Positions 35,986-44,597 of a stretch of 63,493 bases of DNA are shown here, one piece after another. The DNA is from CAZIMM01 sp964540415 (GTDB taxonomy: Bacteria > Bacillota > Clostridia > Oscillospirales > Acutalibacteraceae). Within the stretch, counting starts at the first letter, position 1, and the number at the start of each line of letters is the position of its first letter. The stretch is taken from the NCBI GenBank assembly GCA_964540415.1, contig CAZIMM010000003.1:1-63493 (forward strand), written 5' to 3'. A program made the translations under genes and the position numbers. A model generated the notes under the pieces. The model was not told where the DNA came from. It made no database searches and saw only the letters and a list, made by a program, of their open reading frames with translations.

Positions 35986-37284
35986 TCACTCGATTCTGCC
36001 CAAAACAACCGGACGCGCAGCCGGTTTTTCCTTCCCCACTGTCAGTGCGGAGAGCACAAGCCTTTCCGCTTCGCCAAAACGGATTTCATCACTTGTGAAC
36101 ATTTCGGCGACAGTCTCTCCCCTTCTGACTTCGTCGCCCGTTTTTTTCAGCACTTTAATTCCGGCTGAATAATCAATAACATCATCCTTTTTGCTTCTTC
36201 CCGCACCGAGAGCAAGGCTTGAAAGCCCGTACTTTTCGGTGTCCATTGCGGTGATGTAGCCGTCGCTTTCAACCTGAACATCGCGGCGAATACCCGCAGC
36301 AAACAGGGATGGGTCATCAACATATTTTACATCGCCGCCCTGCGCTCCGACCATGGTTCTGAACGCCCGTAATGCCTCGCCGTTTTCAATCTGCCTTCCG
36401 GCAAGCTTACGGCATTCGTCCTGACTTCCCAGCCCGGAAACCGAGAGCATTTCGGCAGACAGAGCCATGCACAGCTCCATGAAATCGTCGTCCGCCTTTC
36501 CCCTGAGCGCTTCAATTGCCTCAATGACCTCCAGAGAGTTGCCTACGGCGCGGCCGAGGGGTTTATCCATATCAGTGAGCAGAGCAACCGTCTTTATTCC
36601 GGCTCCGTTGCCGATGTTCACCATGACGCGCGCCAGCTTTGACGCCTGCTCGACTGTTTTGTTGAAGCTTCCGCTGCCGACCTTGACGTCCAGAACAATG
36701 CCGTTGTCCGCGGCTGCGAGCTTTTTGCCCATGATGCTTGAGGCAATCAGCGGAAGAACATCGACAGTTGCCGTGACATCGCGCAGGGCATACAGCTTTT
36801 TATCGGCGGGCGCGAGTGTTGCACTTTGCCCTGCAATGGCAAGCCCGGTTTCGTTGACAATCTTCTCGAAATCTTCCTTGCTCAGGTCGGTTTTCAAACC
36901 GGGGATTGATTCGAGCTTATCAATTGTGCCTCCCGTGTGTCCGAGGCCTCTGCCGCTCATCTTCGCAACCTTCACGCCCAGTGAGGCTGCGACGGGAGCA
37001 ACAACGAGTGAGGTTTTGTCGCCGACTCCGCCTGAGGAATGCTTGTCCACGCGAAAGCCCTTTATATTGCTCAGCTCAAGCTTTTTGCCGGAATTTGCAA
37101 TTGCAAGAGTGAGCCGGAGTGTTTCCTCATCGTTCATTCCGCAAAAGGATATCGCCATGAGGAGAGCAGCCGCCTGATAATCGGGAATTGAACCGTCGGT
37201 ATAACCCTTTACGAAAAAGTCGATTTCCTCCTCGGAGAGTGCATCGCCGTCCCGCTTCTTTTTGATGACATCATACATTCTCAA
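35986..37284 (-). CDS. pdp: Pyrimidine-nucleoside phosphorylase
   Basis: 432 residues. The start is a TTG at 37284, eight bases after GGAGGGGG; it yields MRMYDVIKKKRDG, the conserved N-terminus, while the next ATG is two codons in. It splits thymidine, deoxyuridine or uridine with phosphate. The phosphate/base site FRVDKHSSGGVGDKTSL and SGRGLGHTGGTIDKLE are intact, and the C-terminal AGRSKKDDVIDYSAGI region is typical of the PyNP/DeoA family. It is the last gene of deoC-deoB-pdp. Confidence 0.95.
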   Translation of the reverse strand: MRMYDVIKKKRDGDALSEEEIDFFVKGYTDGSIPDYQAAALLMAISFCGMNDEETLRLTLAIANSGKKLELSNIKGFRVDKHSSGGVGDKTSLVVAPVAASLGVKVAKMSGRGLGHTGGTIDKLESIPGLKTDLSKEDFEKIVNETGLAIAGQSATLAPADKKLYALRDVTATVDVLPLIASSIMGKKLAAADNGIVLDVKVGSGSFNKTVEQASKLARVMVNIGNGAGIKTVALLTDMDKPLGRAVGNSLEVIEAIEALRGKADDDFMELCMALSAEMLSVSGLGSQDECRKLAGRQIENGEALRAFRTMVGAQGGDVKYVDDPSLFAAGIRRDVQVESDGYITAMDTEKYGLSSLALGAGRSKKDDVIDYSAGIKVLKKTGDEVRRGETVAEMFTSDEIRFGEAERLVLSALTVGKEKPAARPVVLGRIE

Positions 37285-37289
37285 AAAAA

Positions 37290-38468
37290 TTACCCCCTCC
37301 TGATTTCGTTCCAGAAGCTTGTGCCGGAAAGAGTGTTGCCTATTCCGAAAATATCAAGCACTGTTGCGGAAATGTCGGCAAACGTCAGCCGAGTTCCGAG
37401 ATTTACGCCGTGCTTTACGCTTTTTCCGTAAACAAGCAGCGGAATATACTCCCTGCTGTGGTCGGTGGACGGCGTTGAGGGGTCGCAGCCATGGTCTGCC
37501 GCAATCATCAGAACATCGTTTTCTTTCATTCTCGACATAAAGCCGCCGAGCCATGAATCAAATTCGCTGATTGCCCGGGCATAGCCGTCAACATCGTTGC
37601 GGTGGCCGTAAAGCATATCAAAATCAACCAGATTCACAAAGCAAAGGCCGTTAAAACTGCGCAGCTGATATTCGGAGGTTTTTTTCATTCCGTCGTCATT
37701 CGAGACGGTACGCTCGAACTCAGACAGTCCCTTGCCGGCAAAAATGTCATAAATCTTGCCCACGCCGATAGTTTCCAGACCGTTTTTCTTCAAAACATCC
37801 TGCATTGTGTCCCCGGGCGGCTCAAGAGAAAAATCGTGTCGGTTTGCGGTTCGCTTGAAGTTACCGGCGGTCGTGCCGATAAACGGTCTTGCAATGACCC
37901 TTCCGACAGCGTTTTCGCCGCAGAGGATGCGCCGCGCGATGCGGCAATAATCATACAGCTGTTCAACCGGAACAATATTCTCGTTCGCGGCAATTTGAAA
38001 GACGCTGTCCGCCGAGGTGTAAACAATCAGCTTTCCGGTTTTCAGATGCTCCTCGCCGAAATCCCTGATGACATCGGTTCCGGAATAAGGCAGGTTGCAT
38101 AATACGCCCCGCCCCGTTTCGCGCTCGAAAGTGTCAATGACGCTTTGGGGGAAGCCCTCCGGATAGGTCGGGAAAGGGATTTCCGAAACGAGTCCGGCAA
38201 TTTCCCAATGCCCGGTTGTTGTGTCCTTGCCGCGGCTTTTTTCCGCAAGCCTGGCAAAGCTGCCGAGCGAATTGTCGGACGGCTCTCTTATCCCGGAGCA
38301 GCCGTCAATGTTGAAAAGGCCGAGCTTCGTGAGGTTCGGCGCAAAAAAGAACCTTGATGACGCAACGGCCCGCAGTGTGTTGCTGCCCGCGTCACCGAAG
38401 TCAGCCGCATCCGGCATTTCACCGATGCCGAAGCTGTCCGGCACTATGAGAAAAACCCGTTTGTCCAT
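37290..38468 (-). CDS. deoB: Phosphopentomutase
   Basis: 392 residues. It interconverts (deoxy)ribose 1- and 5-phosphates, linking the phosphorylase and the aldolase. It belongs to the alkaline phosphatase superfamily. VFLIVPDSFGIGEMPDA provides the first metal Asp, GKDTTTGHWEIAG carries the phosphothreonine nucleophile (about T91), and the C-terminal AADHGCDPSTPSTDHSRE holds metal ligands. It lies five bases upstream of pdp and 18 bases after deoC. Confidence 0.96.
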   Translation of the reverse strand: MDKRVFLIVPDSFGIGEMPDAADFGDAGSNTLRAVASSRFFFAPNLTKLGLFNIDGCSGIREPSDNSLGSFARLAEKSRGKDTTTGHWEIAGLVSEIPFPTYPEGFPQSVIDTFERETGRGVLCNLPYSGTDVIRDFGEEHLKTGKLIVYTSADSVFQIAANENIVPVEQLYDYCRIARRILCGENAVGRVIARPFIGTTAGNFKRTANRHDFSLEPPGDTMQDVLKKNGLETIGVGKIYDIFAGKGLSEFERTVSNDDGMKKTSEYQLRSFNGLCFVNLVDFDMLYGHRNDVDGYARAISEFDSWLGGFMSRMKENDVLMIAADHGCDPSTPSTDHSREYIPLLVYGKSVKHGVNLGTRLTFADISATVLDIFGIGNTLSGTSFWNEIRRG

Positions 38469-38486
38469 AAATACCGCCTTGTGTGA

Positions 38487-39146
38487 TTATTCCGAAGCTG
38501 TTTCCTTTGCAATCCTGACGAGCGCGCTTGTGCCCAGTCTGGACGCGCCGAGCCCGATAAACCTTTCCGCGTCCTCGAGCGAGTGAATGCCTCCCGCCGC
38601 CTTGATTTTTACGTTCTTTCCGACGTTTGCCGCAAACAGCTCAATGTCCTCAAAGGTTGCGCCGGCTGTTGAAAATCCGGTTGAGGTTTTGATGAAATCA
38701 GCCCCCGCCCTCGTCACAAGATCGCAGGCGATTTTCTTTTCCTCGTCCGTGAGCAGACAGGTTTCAATGATCACCTTGAGAACCTTATCTCCGCAGACCT
38801 TCTTGAGCTGAGCGATTTCATCCCCGACGAAGTCATAGTCCTTTGCCTTCATTTTGCCGATGTTGATGACCATGTCAATTTCGTCCGCGCCGTTGTCAAG
38901 AGCTTCTTTTGTTTCAAACAGCTTAACGGCAGTGGTGTTGTAGCCGTTGGGAAAGCCGATCACCGTGCAAACGGGCACCCTGCCCGCGGCATATTCGGCC
39001 GCCTGTTTGACATAGCACGGAGGGATGCACACGGACGCGGTTCTGAAGCGGACGGCGTCATCGATGAGTGCCTTGATGTTTTCGAAGGTTGCAGTCTGCT
39101 TAAGCTCGGTGTGGTCACAGTAAGTTAAGATTTCTTCCGTTTTCAT
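38487..39146 (-). CDS. deoC: Deoxyribose-phosphate aldolase
   Basis: 219 residues. It cleaves 2-deoxyribose 5-phosphate to acetaldehyde and glyceraldehyde 3-phosphate. The Schiff-base lysine is in FIKTSTGFSTAGAT (about K155), the second lysine in VKIKAAGGIH (about K183), and the proton-relay Asp in ADEIDMVINIG. AAGGAG precedes the start. First gene of the deo operon; no DeoR-type regulator is adjacent. Confidence 0.96.
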   Translation of the reverse strand: MKTEEILTYCDHTELKQTATFENIKALIDDAVRFRTASVCIPPCYVKQAAEYAAGRVPVCTVIGFPNGYNTTAVKLFETKEALDNGADEIDMVINIGKMKAKDYDFVGDEIAQLKKVCGDKVLKVIIETCLLTDEEKKIACDLVTRAGADFIKTSTGFSTAGATFEDIELFAANVGKNVKIKAAGGIHSLEDAERFIGLGASRLGTSALVRIAKETASE

Positions 39147-39202
39147 TTTTTTCTCCTTGTTTTATTCGCGTAGCCGCCGTGCAAAAACGCAAACAAATTA
39201 TA

Positions 39203-40942
39203 TTATGATGCAAAATTGTCTTCTTTATCGCTTTTCTGTGTGATACGGAAAAGTGAATTGAAAAGTCCGTTATGAGACATCAGCAAATCAAAGCTACCCT
39301 TTTCGGCTACATGTCCCTCGTTGAAAACGATTATTTCATCGTAGCGGCGCATTAAGCTTTCCGTCAGTTTATGGGTAACGATAATTTTCGTCAGCCCTTC
39401 GATATCAAGTATGGAATTGCTGACTGCAAATGAAGTTTTGTTGTCAAGAGAAGCAGTGGCTTCGTCCATTAAAAGTATCGGTGACTTTCTTATCAGGCAG
39501 CGCGCAATTGACACTCTTTGTTTTTCTCCGCCTGAAAGCATTGAGCCGTTCTCACCGCAAATATATGAATCTCCTTTTTGGTCGGTTAAGGCCTTGAGCC
39601 CTGCAAGCTGCACTGCCCGTTCGTATTCTTCCTCGGGAAACTCTTTGAACATTGTTATATTGTCTTTGATTGAGCTGTCAAAGAGGAAAACATTCTGCTG
39701 AATAACAGATATTAAATCATACAAGGAATCCATGGAGATTTCGCGAAGCTCAACACCGTCAATTTTTATTGTGCCGGCGTAACTGTTGAAATGTCCCATT
39801 AACAGCTTAAGCAGTGTTGATTTTCCGCTTCCGCTGTTGCCGACAATTGCATAGCTTTTTCCCTTTTCAAAAGTGAGATTGATATCCTGCAGCACGGATT
39901 TCCCCGCTTCGTATTCAAACGAGGTGTTGCGCAAACAGATGCAGTTTTCAAAAGAACTGACTGTCACCCTGTCTTTGTCGTTGTGCTCATCCTCAACCTC
40001 ATCCGCAAGCTTATCAATCAACGCAACCGCCGCTTTTCTGTTACTGATCAGCGGGACCATTCTTTTAATCGGGTCAAGCACATATCCGGAAAGCTGAACA
40101 AATGCAAGCACTCCGCCGATTGTCATGCTTTTTTTGAAAACAAAAATACAACCGACAACAACAAGAACAATAGTGACGACTGTGAAAGACGAATCGTTAA
40201 GAATCGAAATAAGATCGTTTGTCTCCCTGCGTTTTCTCTTTGTCTCCTCCAGCTCTTTGTTTTGTCTTCCGAACAGTCTGAGCACTTCTTTTTCGGCCTT
40301 GAAGCTTTTGATAACAACAAAGCCGTCAAGCAGTTCCTTGACCTGGTCCACAAAGCCGGTGTTTTTGGCTGAAGTCTGTTTTTCGCGTTTTGTGAGATTT
40401 GTACCGAATTTCAGAGCAATCAGGGCAGGCATAAACGACGTTGCCAGAACGCAGCACATAAGCTTCCAATTGATAAAAAACATCGCTCCGATTCCGCCGA
40501 CAAACAGCGTCGCCTGTGTTGCAATGCTTATATTTGATGAAAGATAATTCGCCTCAATGGATGAGAGGTCATTTGAAAACGCCGAAATGAATCGGGCACT
40601 GCCAGCATTATCAAAGCCGCCGATTGACTTGCGAAGAAGTTTTTCGAAAACATACATTTTGAATTGTGTAAGCCCGACCTTCATATAGCGATTGCGGTAT
40701 TTTTTTTGCAAAAACCCAACCATCAAAGCGGCTGCCGCCGTGACAAAAGACAGCACAATTGCATCGCGTATCAATCCGTAATCCAACCGCTCCATTGATT
40801 CCGTTACCGTTTTCATAATGAACGCAAGGCTGATGCTTACTCCGGAATTGATGAAAACCGAGAAAAGTGTAACAAAAAAATTCAGATAGTTATTAACGAA
40901 AAACTGTTTTTTACATTCTCTCCTTGTGGAAGTGCTGTTCAC
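39203..40942 (-). CDS. ABC exporter controlled by a divergent TetR gene
   Basis: 579 residues from GTG 40942, preceded by AAAGCGGGTGA. An in-frame GTG at 40972 sits almost at the transcription start and is less likely. Six membrane helices (~20-310) are followed by an ATPase with Walker A (GNSGSGKST), signature LSGGEKQR, Walker B (PILLMDEATASLD) and switch His (IVTHKLTE). Half-transporters with a divergent TetR are commonly drug or peptide exporters. Its promoter contains a palindrome likely bound by that TetR. Confidence 0.9.
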   Translation of the reverse strand: MNSTSTRRECKKQFFVNNYLNFFVTLFSVFINSGVSISLAFIMKTVTESMERLDYGLIRDAIVLSFVTAAAALMVGFLQKKYRNRYMKVGLTQFKMYVFEKLLRKSIGGFDNAGSARFISAFSNDLSSIEANYLSSNISIATQATLFVGGIGAMFFINWKLMCCVLATSFMPALIALKFGTNLTKREKQTSAKNTGFVDQVKELLDGFVVIKSFKAEKEVLRLFGRQNKELEETKRKRRETNDLISILNDSSFTVVTIVLVVVGCIFVFKKSMTIGGVLAFVQLSGYVLDPIKRMVPLISNRKAAVALIDKLADEVEDEHNDKDRVTVSSFENCICLRNTSFEYEAGKSVLQDINLTFEKGKSYAIVGNSGSGKSTLLKLLMGHFNSYAGTIKIDGVELREISMDSLYDLISVIQQNVFLFDSSIKDNITMFKEFPEEEYERAVQLAGLKALTDQKGDSYICGENGSMLSGGEKQRVSIARCLIRKSPILLMDEATASLDNKTSFAVSNSILDIEGLTKIIVTHKLTESLMRRYDEIIVFNEGHVAEKGSFDLLMSHNGLFNSLFRITQKSDKEDNFAS

Positions 40943-40978
40943 ATAATCACCCGCTTTCAAATTATTGGTCACGGTTTA

Positions 40979-41007
40979 ATTATAGTTGTGAACAACTTGC
41001 CTTTCAA
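40979..41007 (-). promoter_or_regulatory. Exporter promoter with embedded TetR operator candidate
   Basis: TTGAAA at 41002-41007, 17-base spacer, TATAAT at 40979-40984. The spacer contains the inverted repeat AGTTGT-GA-ACAACT (40984-40997, plus-strand reading), ideally placed for repression by steric block. Confidence 0.75.
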
Positions 41008-41019
41008 TCCACAATACTC

Positions 41020-41048
41020 TTGAATGTGTTGAAAAAATAATTTATAAT
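41020..41048 (+). promoter_or_regulatory. Promoter of the TetR gene
   Basis: TTGAAT, 17-base spacer, TATAAT, 22 bases before the TetR start. It faces away from the exporter promoter. Confidence 0.75.
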
Positions 41049-41070
41049 AGAACAGACAGGCGGTGACAAA

Positions 41071-41613
41071 ATGAAAAAGAACTTTGAATCCGAAACCGTA
41101 AAATTTACAAGAAAAAACATAAAAGAGGCTTTTCTGCTGCTTCTCGGGAAAAAACGCTTTGATAAAATCTCGGTAAGAGAAATTGTACACATTGCCGGTT
41201 ACAACAGAACGACATTTTACAACTATTACATTGACACATCCGACCTGCTGCAGGAAATCGAAAACGACATACTTGACAGTGTGGACATATGCTTTTCAAC
41301 GATTTTCGGCAACGGAAACATTGAAGACCTTGTTGAAAACGCATTTGACTCTTTTCTGAAAGCGAAGGAACAGTTTTCATTGGTAATCGGTGAAAACGGT
41401 GACCCTTTGTTTGAGGGAGAGTTAAAGCGGCGTTTCAAGGCGATATTACGGCGTTTTATCAAACAGTCCGATGCGTTCAGTACAACGACCGAATACACCC
41501 TTGAGTTCTACTCTTCAGGGCTTGTAAGCATAATCAAAATGTGGATTCTCAATGAAGCAGAAATTGAATTAAAGGACTTTTCAAGTGTAATCATCAACAG
41601 CATCAACCTTTAG
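41071..41613 (+). CDS. TetR/AcrR-family regulator
   Basis: 180 residues; CAGGCGGTGAC precedes the start. Residues ~10-60 form the DNA-binding domain (KISVREIVHIAGYNRTTFYNYYIDTSDLL). The ligand domain (~70-180) is short, as in the TetR_C_7/33-type regulators. It is divergent from the ABC exporter gene and most likely represses it through the 14-bp palindrome in the shared 130-base region. The ligand is unknown. Confidence 0.9.
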   Translation: MKKNFESETVKFTRKNIKEAFLLLLGKKRFDKISVREIVHIAGYNRTTFYNYYIDTSDLLQEIENDILDSVDICFSTIFGNGNIEDLVENAFDSFLKAKEQFSLVIGENGDPLFEGELKRRFKAILRRFIKQSDAFSTTTEYTLEFYSSGLVSIIKMWILNEAEIELKDFSSVIINSINL

Positions 41614-41666
41614 GTCTGCCGTTGCGGGGCTTCGGCCTGAAAAGGCAGAACCGACAGTGCATAGTT

Positions 41667-41981
41667 TTATTTTTTCTTGAACAAAGCCGCTTTTATAACA
41701 CCCCTGGGGTCTTTCACAAGCAGAATTACAAGCCAGATGACAAGGCCGAGTGCAACAGCAGACAGGCCGAGGAAGAGGTCGTTAAACATATCGACAGGCT
41801 CGGGTGTAAAATATTCCACACCGGATTTTGCATACTCAAAGACAGCGTCGGCAAACCACATAACTGCTGCGCCCCAATACATCCAGCAAAGAATGCCTAC
41901 CTTCATTTCGCTTTCCGGAGCATTCTTATACCATATCGCCGTAGAAATAACAGCTGCAAACACCGTGATTAAAAGTGTCAA
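41667..41981 (-). CDS. Unknown membrane protein B of the leader-RNA operon
   Basis: 104 residues from a TTG at 41981, three bases after the partner gene and seven bases after GAGGAGG. Three hydrophobic segments: ~1-18, ~29-48 (ILCWMYWGAAVMWFADAVFEY) in part, and ~68-90 (FLGLSAVALGLVIWLVILLV). A charged loop holds YFTPEPVDMFND. No family with a known function is recognised. Tight coupling with protein A suggests a two-component membrane complex, and the leader attenuator suggests ligand-controlled expression. Confidence 0.75.
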   Translation of the reverse strand: MTLLITVFAAVISTAIWYKNAPESEMKVGILCWMYWGAAVMWFADAVFEYAKSGVEYFTPEPVDMFNDLFLGLSAVALGLVIWLVILLVKDPRGVIKAALFKKK

Positions 41982-41983
41982 GC

Positions 41984-42403
41984 TTACGCCTCCTCTTTTG
42001 CCGGAGCAGAAGTACGAAGCGCCCGCTTTTCAATAACGTATGAAACAACAAGCATACCTGTCCAGACAACCGTAACAAAAGCTGCCATTGTTAAGCCGAC
42101 AGTTAACATTTCCCGAAGCATTTCAGCTGTATCTCCGGGATTTGACGCTGCCGTCAGGAACGGAAAATAAGGAACAATCTCGCCGTGCCAGAAATGTTCA
42201 AATGCGAGAAGCACCGAACCGCCCAGCAAAAGATTGGTGAGCCATCTCAGCTTTCGGGAAAAGGGTATTCTTTCAGCTTCTTCGAATGATCCGCCTTCAG
42301 CGGAAAGCTTTTCGGCTGAAACATCCTTCTCTTTGGATTTGATGATTTTCGTAACAGCAACTGTGATGACTGCCTCGGCAGCCGGAACAAGAAAACAAGC
42401 CAT
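41984..42403 (-). CDS. Unknown membrane protein A of the leader-RNA operon
   Basis: 139 residues from ATG 42403, which follows GGGAGGAA; a start 15 codons earlier lies in the leader. Helix ~2-20 (LVPAAEAVITVAVTKII), a polar Lys/Glu/Ser-rich cytoplasmic stretch (~21-50), then IPFSRKLRWLTNLLLGGSVL and LLAFEHFWHGEIVPYFPFLT with two His, and a last helix (~100-125) near AAFVTVVWTGMLVVSYVI. The His-rich helix could bind a metal or heme, but this is speculation. Function unknown. Confidence 0.75.
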   Translation of the reverse strand: MACFLVPAAEAVITVAVTKIIKSKEKDVSAEKLSAEGGSFEEAERIPFSRKLRWLTNLLLGGSVLLAFEHFWHGEIVPYFPFLTAASNPGDTAEMLREMLTVGLTMAAFVTVVWTGMLVVSYVIEKRALRTSAPAKEEA

Positions 42404-42433
42404 AATTATATTCCTCCCAATATTTATTGAAAC

Positions 42434-42545
42434 AAAAAAGGTATACAATTTCCCTTCAGGAAAATCAATACCTTTTTGATTTACAAAATATTAATATACT
42501 GTTAAATAAGTTAATATGCTTGTGCACTCAACCTCTTTAATACAA
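42434..42545 (-). promoter_or_regulatory. Structured leader RNA ending in an intrinsic terminator (attenuator candidate)
   Basis: From the promoter at 42551-42579 the transcript runs ~110 bases before a long hairpin: AAAAAGGTAT (42468-42477) pairs with ATACCTTTTT (42434-42444), and the inner TTTTCC-TGAA-GGGAAA (loop 42455-42458) extends the stem to ~19 pairs. A run of T follows, then 30 bases to the first start codon. Upstream lies a second possible stem (ATATTAA / TTAATAT) and GAGGTTGAGTGCACAAGC. I do not recognise the aptamer class. A terminator inside a leader implies regulation by antitermination. Confidence 0.7.
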
Positions 42546-42550
42546 TAAAT

Positions 42551-42579
42551 ATTATACAGCAAAGAAACCGCTATGTCAA
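42551..42579 (-). promoter_or_regulatory. Fully consensus promoter of the leader-RNA operon
   Basis: TTGACA at 42574-42579, exactly 17 bases, TATAAT at 42551-42556. Confidence 0.9.
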
Positions 42580-42663
42580 TTATTAGCATCTTTTTCTCAG
42601 CGCTGTTTCAAACGCCGGAAATCCGTTCGGCAGCACACAAATCCGTACTGTCGGGATCAGAAC

Positions 42664-44571
42664 TTATGCGGAAGCGTTCACAGTCAGGTCAAGGACTGAA
42701 AAGGTCAGAAGCTTATAAAGATAATACACTAACCGTGCAAAAAACACCTTGGGCGAAACAACGCCCTCTTTTTTTGCGCCTGTTTCAGACATAACAGGCG
42801 TGTTTCCGTCCGGCTTGACAGTTAATATTTCCTCGTATAATGAACCCGAATTATATGTAAAGCCCTGAGTTCTGCTTCTTCCGACGCTGTATTTTTCTTT
42901 CAGCGTGACATAGTTGACCTGCACTTTTATGCTTGACAAATCGTCCTCCGGCAATTTTCCGCACACTTTTGCGGTGAGGCTTTCTCCCGGAGCGAGAACT
43001 GTTTCACATGAATAGCCGAAGGTCAGCTTTGCACCGTGGGAGTAAATGCCGTCAATTACAATGCTGTCGGTTTCCGAAAGATTTGTCACGGTCAGGCCGG
43101 TTGAATACGGAGTCACAAAGCCCTCCGCGCATGAGCCGAAAGCGCAGTACACTCCCCTGCACCGATTCTGCGACGCCATAAACTGAGGATATTCCGCAGA
43201 TGAACGGACATCTCTTATTTCATCTGTCAGAAGCAGGGTGTTCATCAGCTCCGAAACCTTGTTTTCAAGGCAGCCGAGCCCGTGAAGCATCCCTTCAACA
43301 TACCATGTCCTTTCCGGAATATAGCCTGTCGCCGCGTCAACCGAGTTTGACCCGGAAATATGATAATGTCCGCTTTTTCCGCAGGACGCCGGAACATATT
43401 TTTTGCCGAGGCTTTCGCCGGGCTGTGCCGAAACAGCCCCGGTTGTTGAGGCGAGGCCGATTACACCGTCCGAATTTTCGCCTTTCTCAACCGCAAGATT
43501 GAAACCGTAACCGGCAATTACGGCAATGTCCACACCCTGAGCTTGAAGTCTTGCAAAATCCGCTGCCCTGTTTGCCGCAATTTCAAAGTGGTATTTGTCG
43601 CTTTTTGCAATGATTGCATCGTGCTTGCCGTCTCTGAGCAGCCTGTCGCGCAGCGCGGCATATTCGTCAAGCGGAACAAGATCCCACACACTGCCGAAAT
43701 TCAAAAAGAAATCAATCAGAAAATAATTCAGAAATTCATAGATGAACCCGTCAAGGAAGGCCGGGCTTACAATGTTTGTGAGCGACGCAAAGTCAGTTTC
43801 GTTTTTGTCATACGCCTCATAAAGCTCCAGAGCATCGTGCCATGCAATTTTGAAGCGTTTGCCGGAAAGAAGCTCGGAGACAATTGAGCTTCCGTCAAGC
43901 GCGGGAGAATGAAGCACGACATTGCTCACCTTATCTCCGCCGTAAAGCGAAAGATAGCTTGCCACCGTCTGCCCGCCGAAGCTCACCCCGAGCAGGCTGA
44001 CTTTGTCCGCGCCGGTTGCCGCAAGAACACCGTCTATGTATTCATCAAGCACTCTCGCGCAGTCAACCTGGCTCAAACGCCAGTCAAGCGTGCAGCAATA
44101 AACGTTTTTATCTCCTGCCGCCGCCCCGATTCTGACAAGCGAGTCATAGTCCGGATAATACTTGATTTTTTTCAGCTGATCAAGCCGGGTGTCCTCAACC
44201 GCGTGCGGATAAACCTCAACATTATATTTTGAACTTCCGTCATCATTCATCCTGAGCGGTTCGAGAATTTCATTCACATACGGTTCAAGCGTTGAAAACA
44301 AAGCGCTGCAGTCTCCGAGCACCGCGCCGCCTGCGTCGGCAATGATTCCGGGGAGCTCACTTTTTACAGCATCAACAACCTTCTGTTCAATGTCCGGCTT
44401 CCAGACACGCTTTTCGTCCGGCGTGCCGCGGTTCAGCCACATTCTGGAGCTTGTATACCCTGCGACAAAAACCACCGGTGTTGCCTTGCTGCCTGCAGAT
44501 GCAACAGAAGTGAGCTGAAGAAACATTATTACGGAAAGCAGGACGCACAAGGATCTTTTTGCAATTTTCAT
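42664..44571 (-). CDS. Secreted lipase/esterase-like alpha/beta hydrolase
   Basis: 635 residues with a signal peptide (1-26). The hydrolase domain starts VVFVAGYTSSRMW and has a nucleophile elbow in LLGVSFGGQ (S197), in an LCAT/PGAP1-like arrangement with long insertions. SDGVIGLASTTGAV holds a likely acidic residue, and WYVEGMLHGLG a likely His. Residues ~470-600 form a beta-sandwich (TVTNLSETDSIVIDG). The C-terminus ends in a hydrophobic helix (FFARLVYYLYKLLTF). Probably deacylates lipids or a glycan at the cell surface. A distant paralogue lies at 57936-59729. Last gene of the GDPD-GH16-lipase operon. Confidence 0.75.
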   Translation of the reverse strand: MKIAKRSLCVLLSVIMFLQLTSVASAGSKATPVVFVAGYTSSRMWLNRGTPDEKRVWKPDIEQKVVDAVKSELPGIIADAGGAVLGDCSALFSTLEPYVNEILEPLRMNDDGSSKYNVEVYPHAVEDTRLDQLKKIKYYPDYDSLVRIGAAAGDKNVYCCTLDWRLSQVDCARVLDEYIDGVLAATGADKVSLLGVSFGGQTVASYLSLYGGDKVSNVVLHSPALDGSSIVSELLSGKRFKIAWHDALELYEAYDKNETDFASLTNIVSPAFLDGFIYEFLNYFLIDFFLNFGSVWDLVPLDEYAALRDRLLRDGKHDAIIAKSDKYHFEIAANRAADFARLQAQGVDIAVIAGYGFNLAVEKGENSDGVIGLASTTGAVSAQPGESLGKKYVPASCGKSGHYHISGSNSVDAATGYIPERTWYVEGMLHGLGCLENKVSELMNTLLLTDEIRDVRSSAEYPQFMASQNRCRGVYCAFGSCAEGFVTPYSTGLTVTNLSETDSIVIDGIYSHGAKLTFGYSCETVLAPGESLTAKVCGKLPEDDLSSIKVQVNYVTLKEKYSVGRSRTQGFTYNSGSLYEEILTVKPDGNTPVMSETGAKKEGVVSPKVFFARLVYYLYKLLTFSVLDLTVNASA

Positions 44572-44597
44572 AGCGGCTCAGATTCCTTTCGGCGAAT

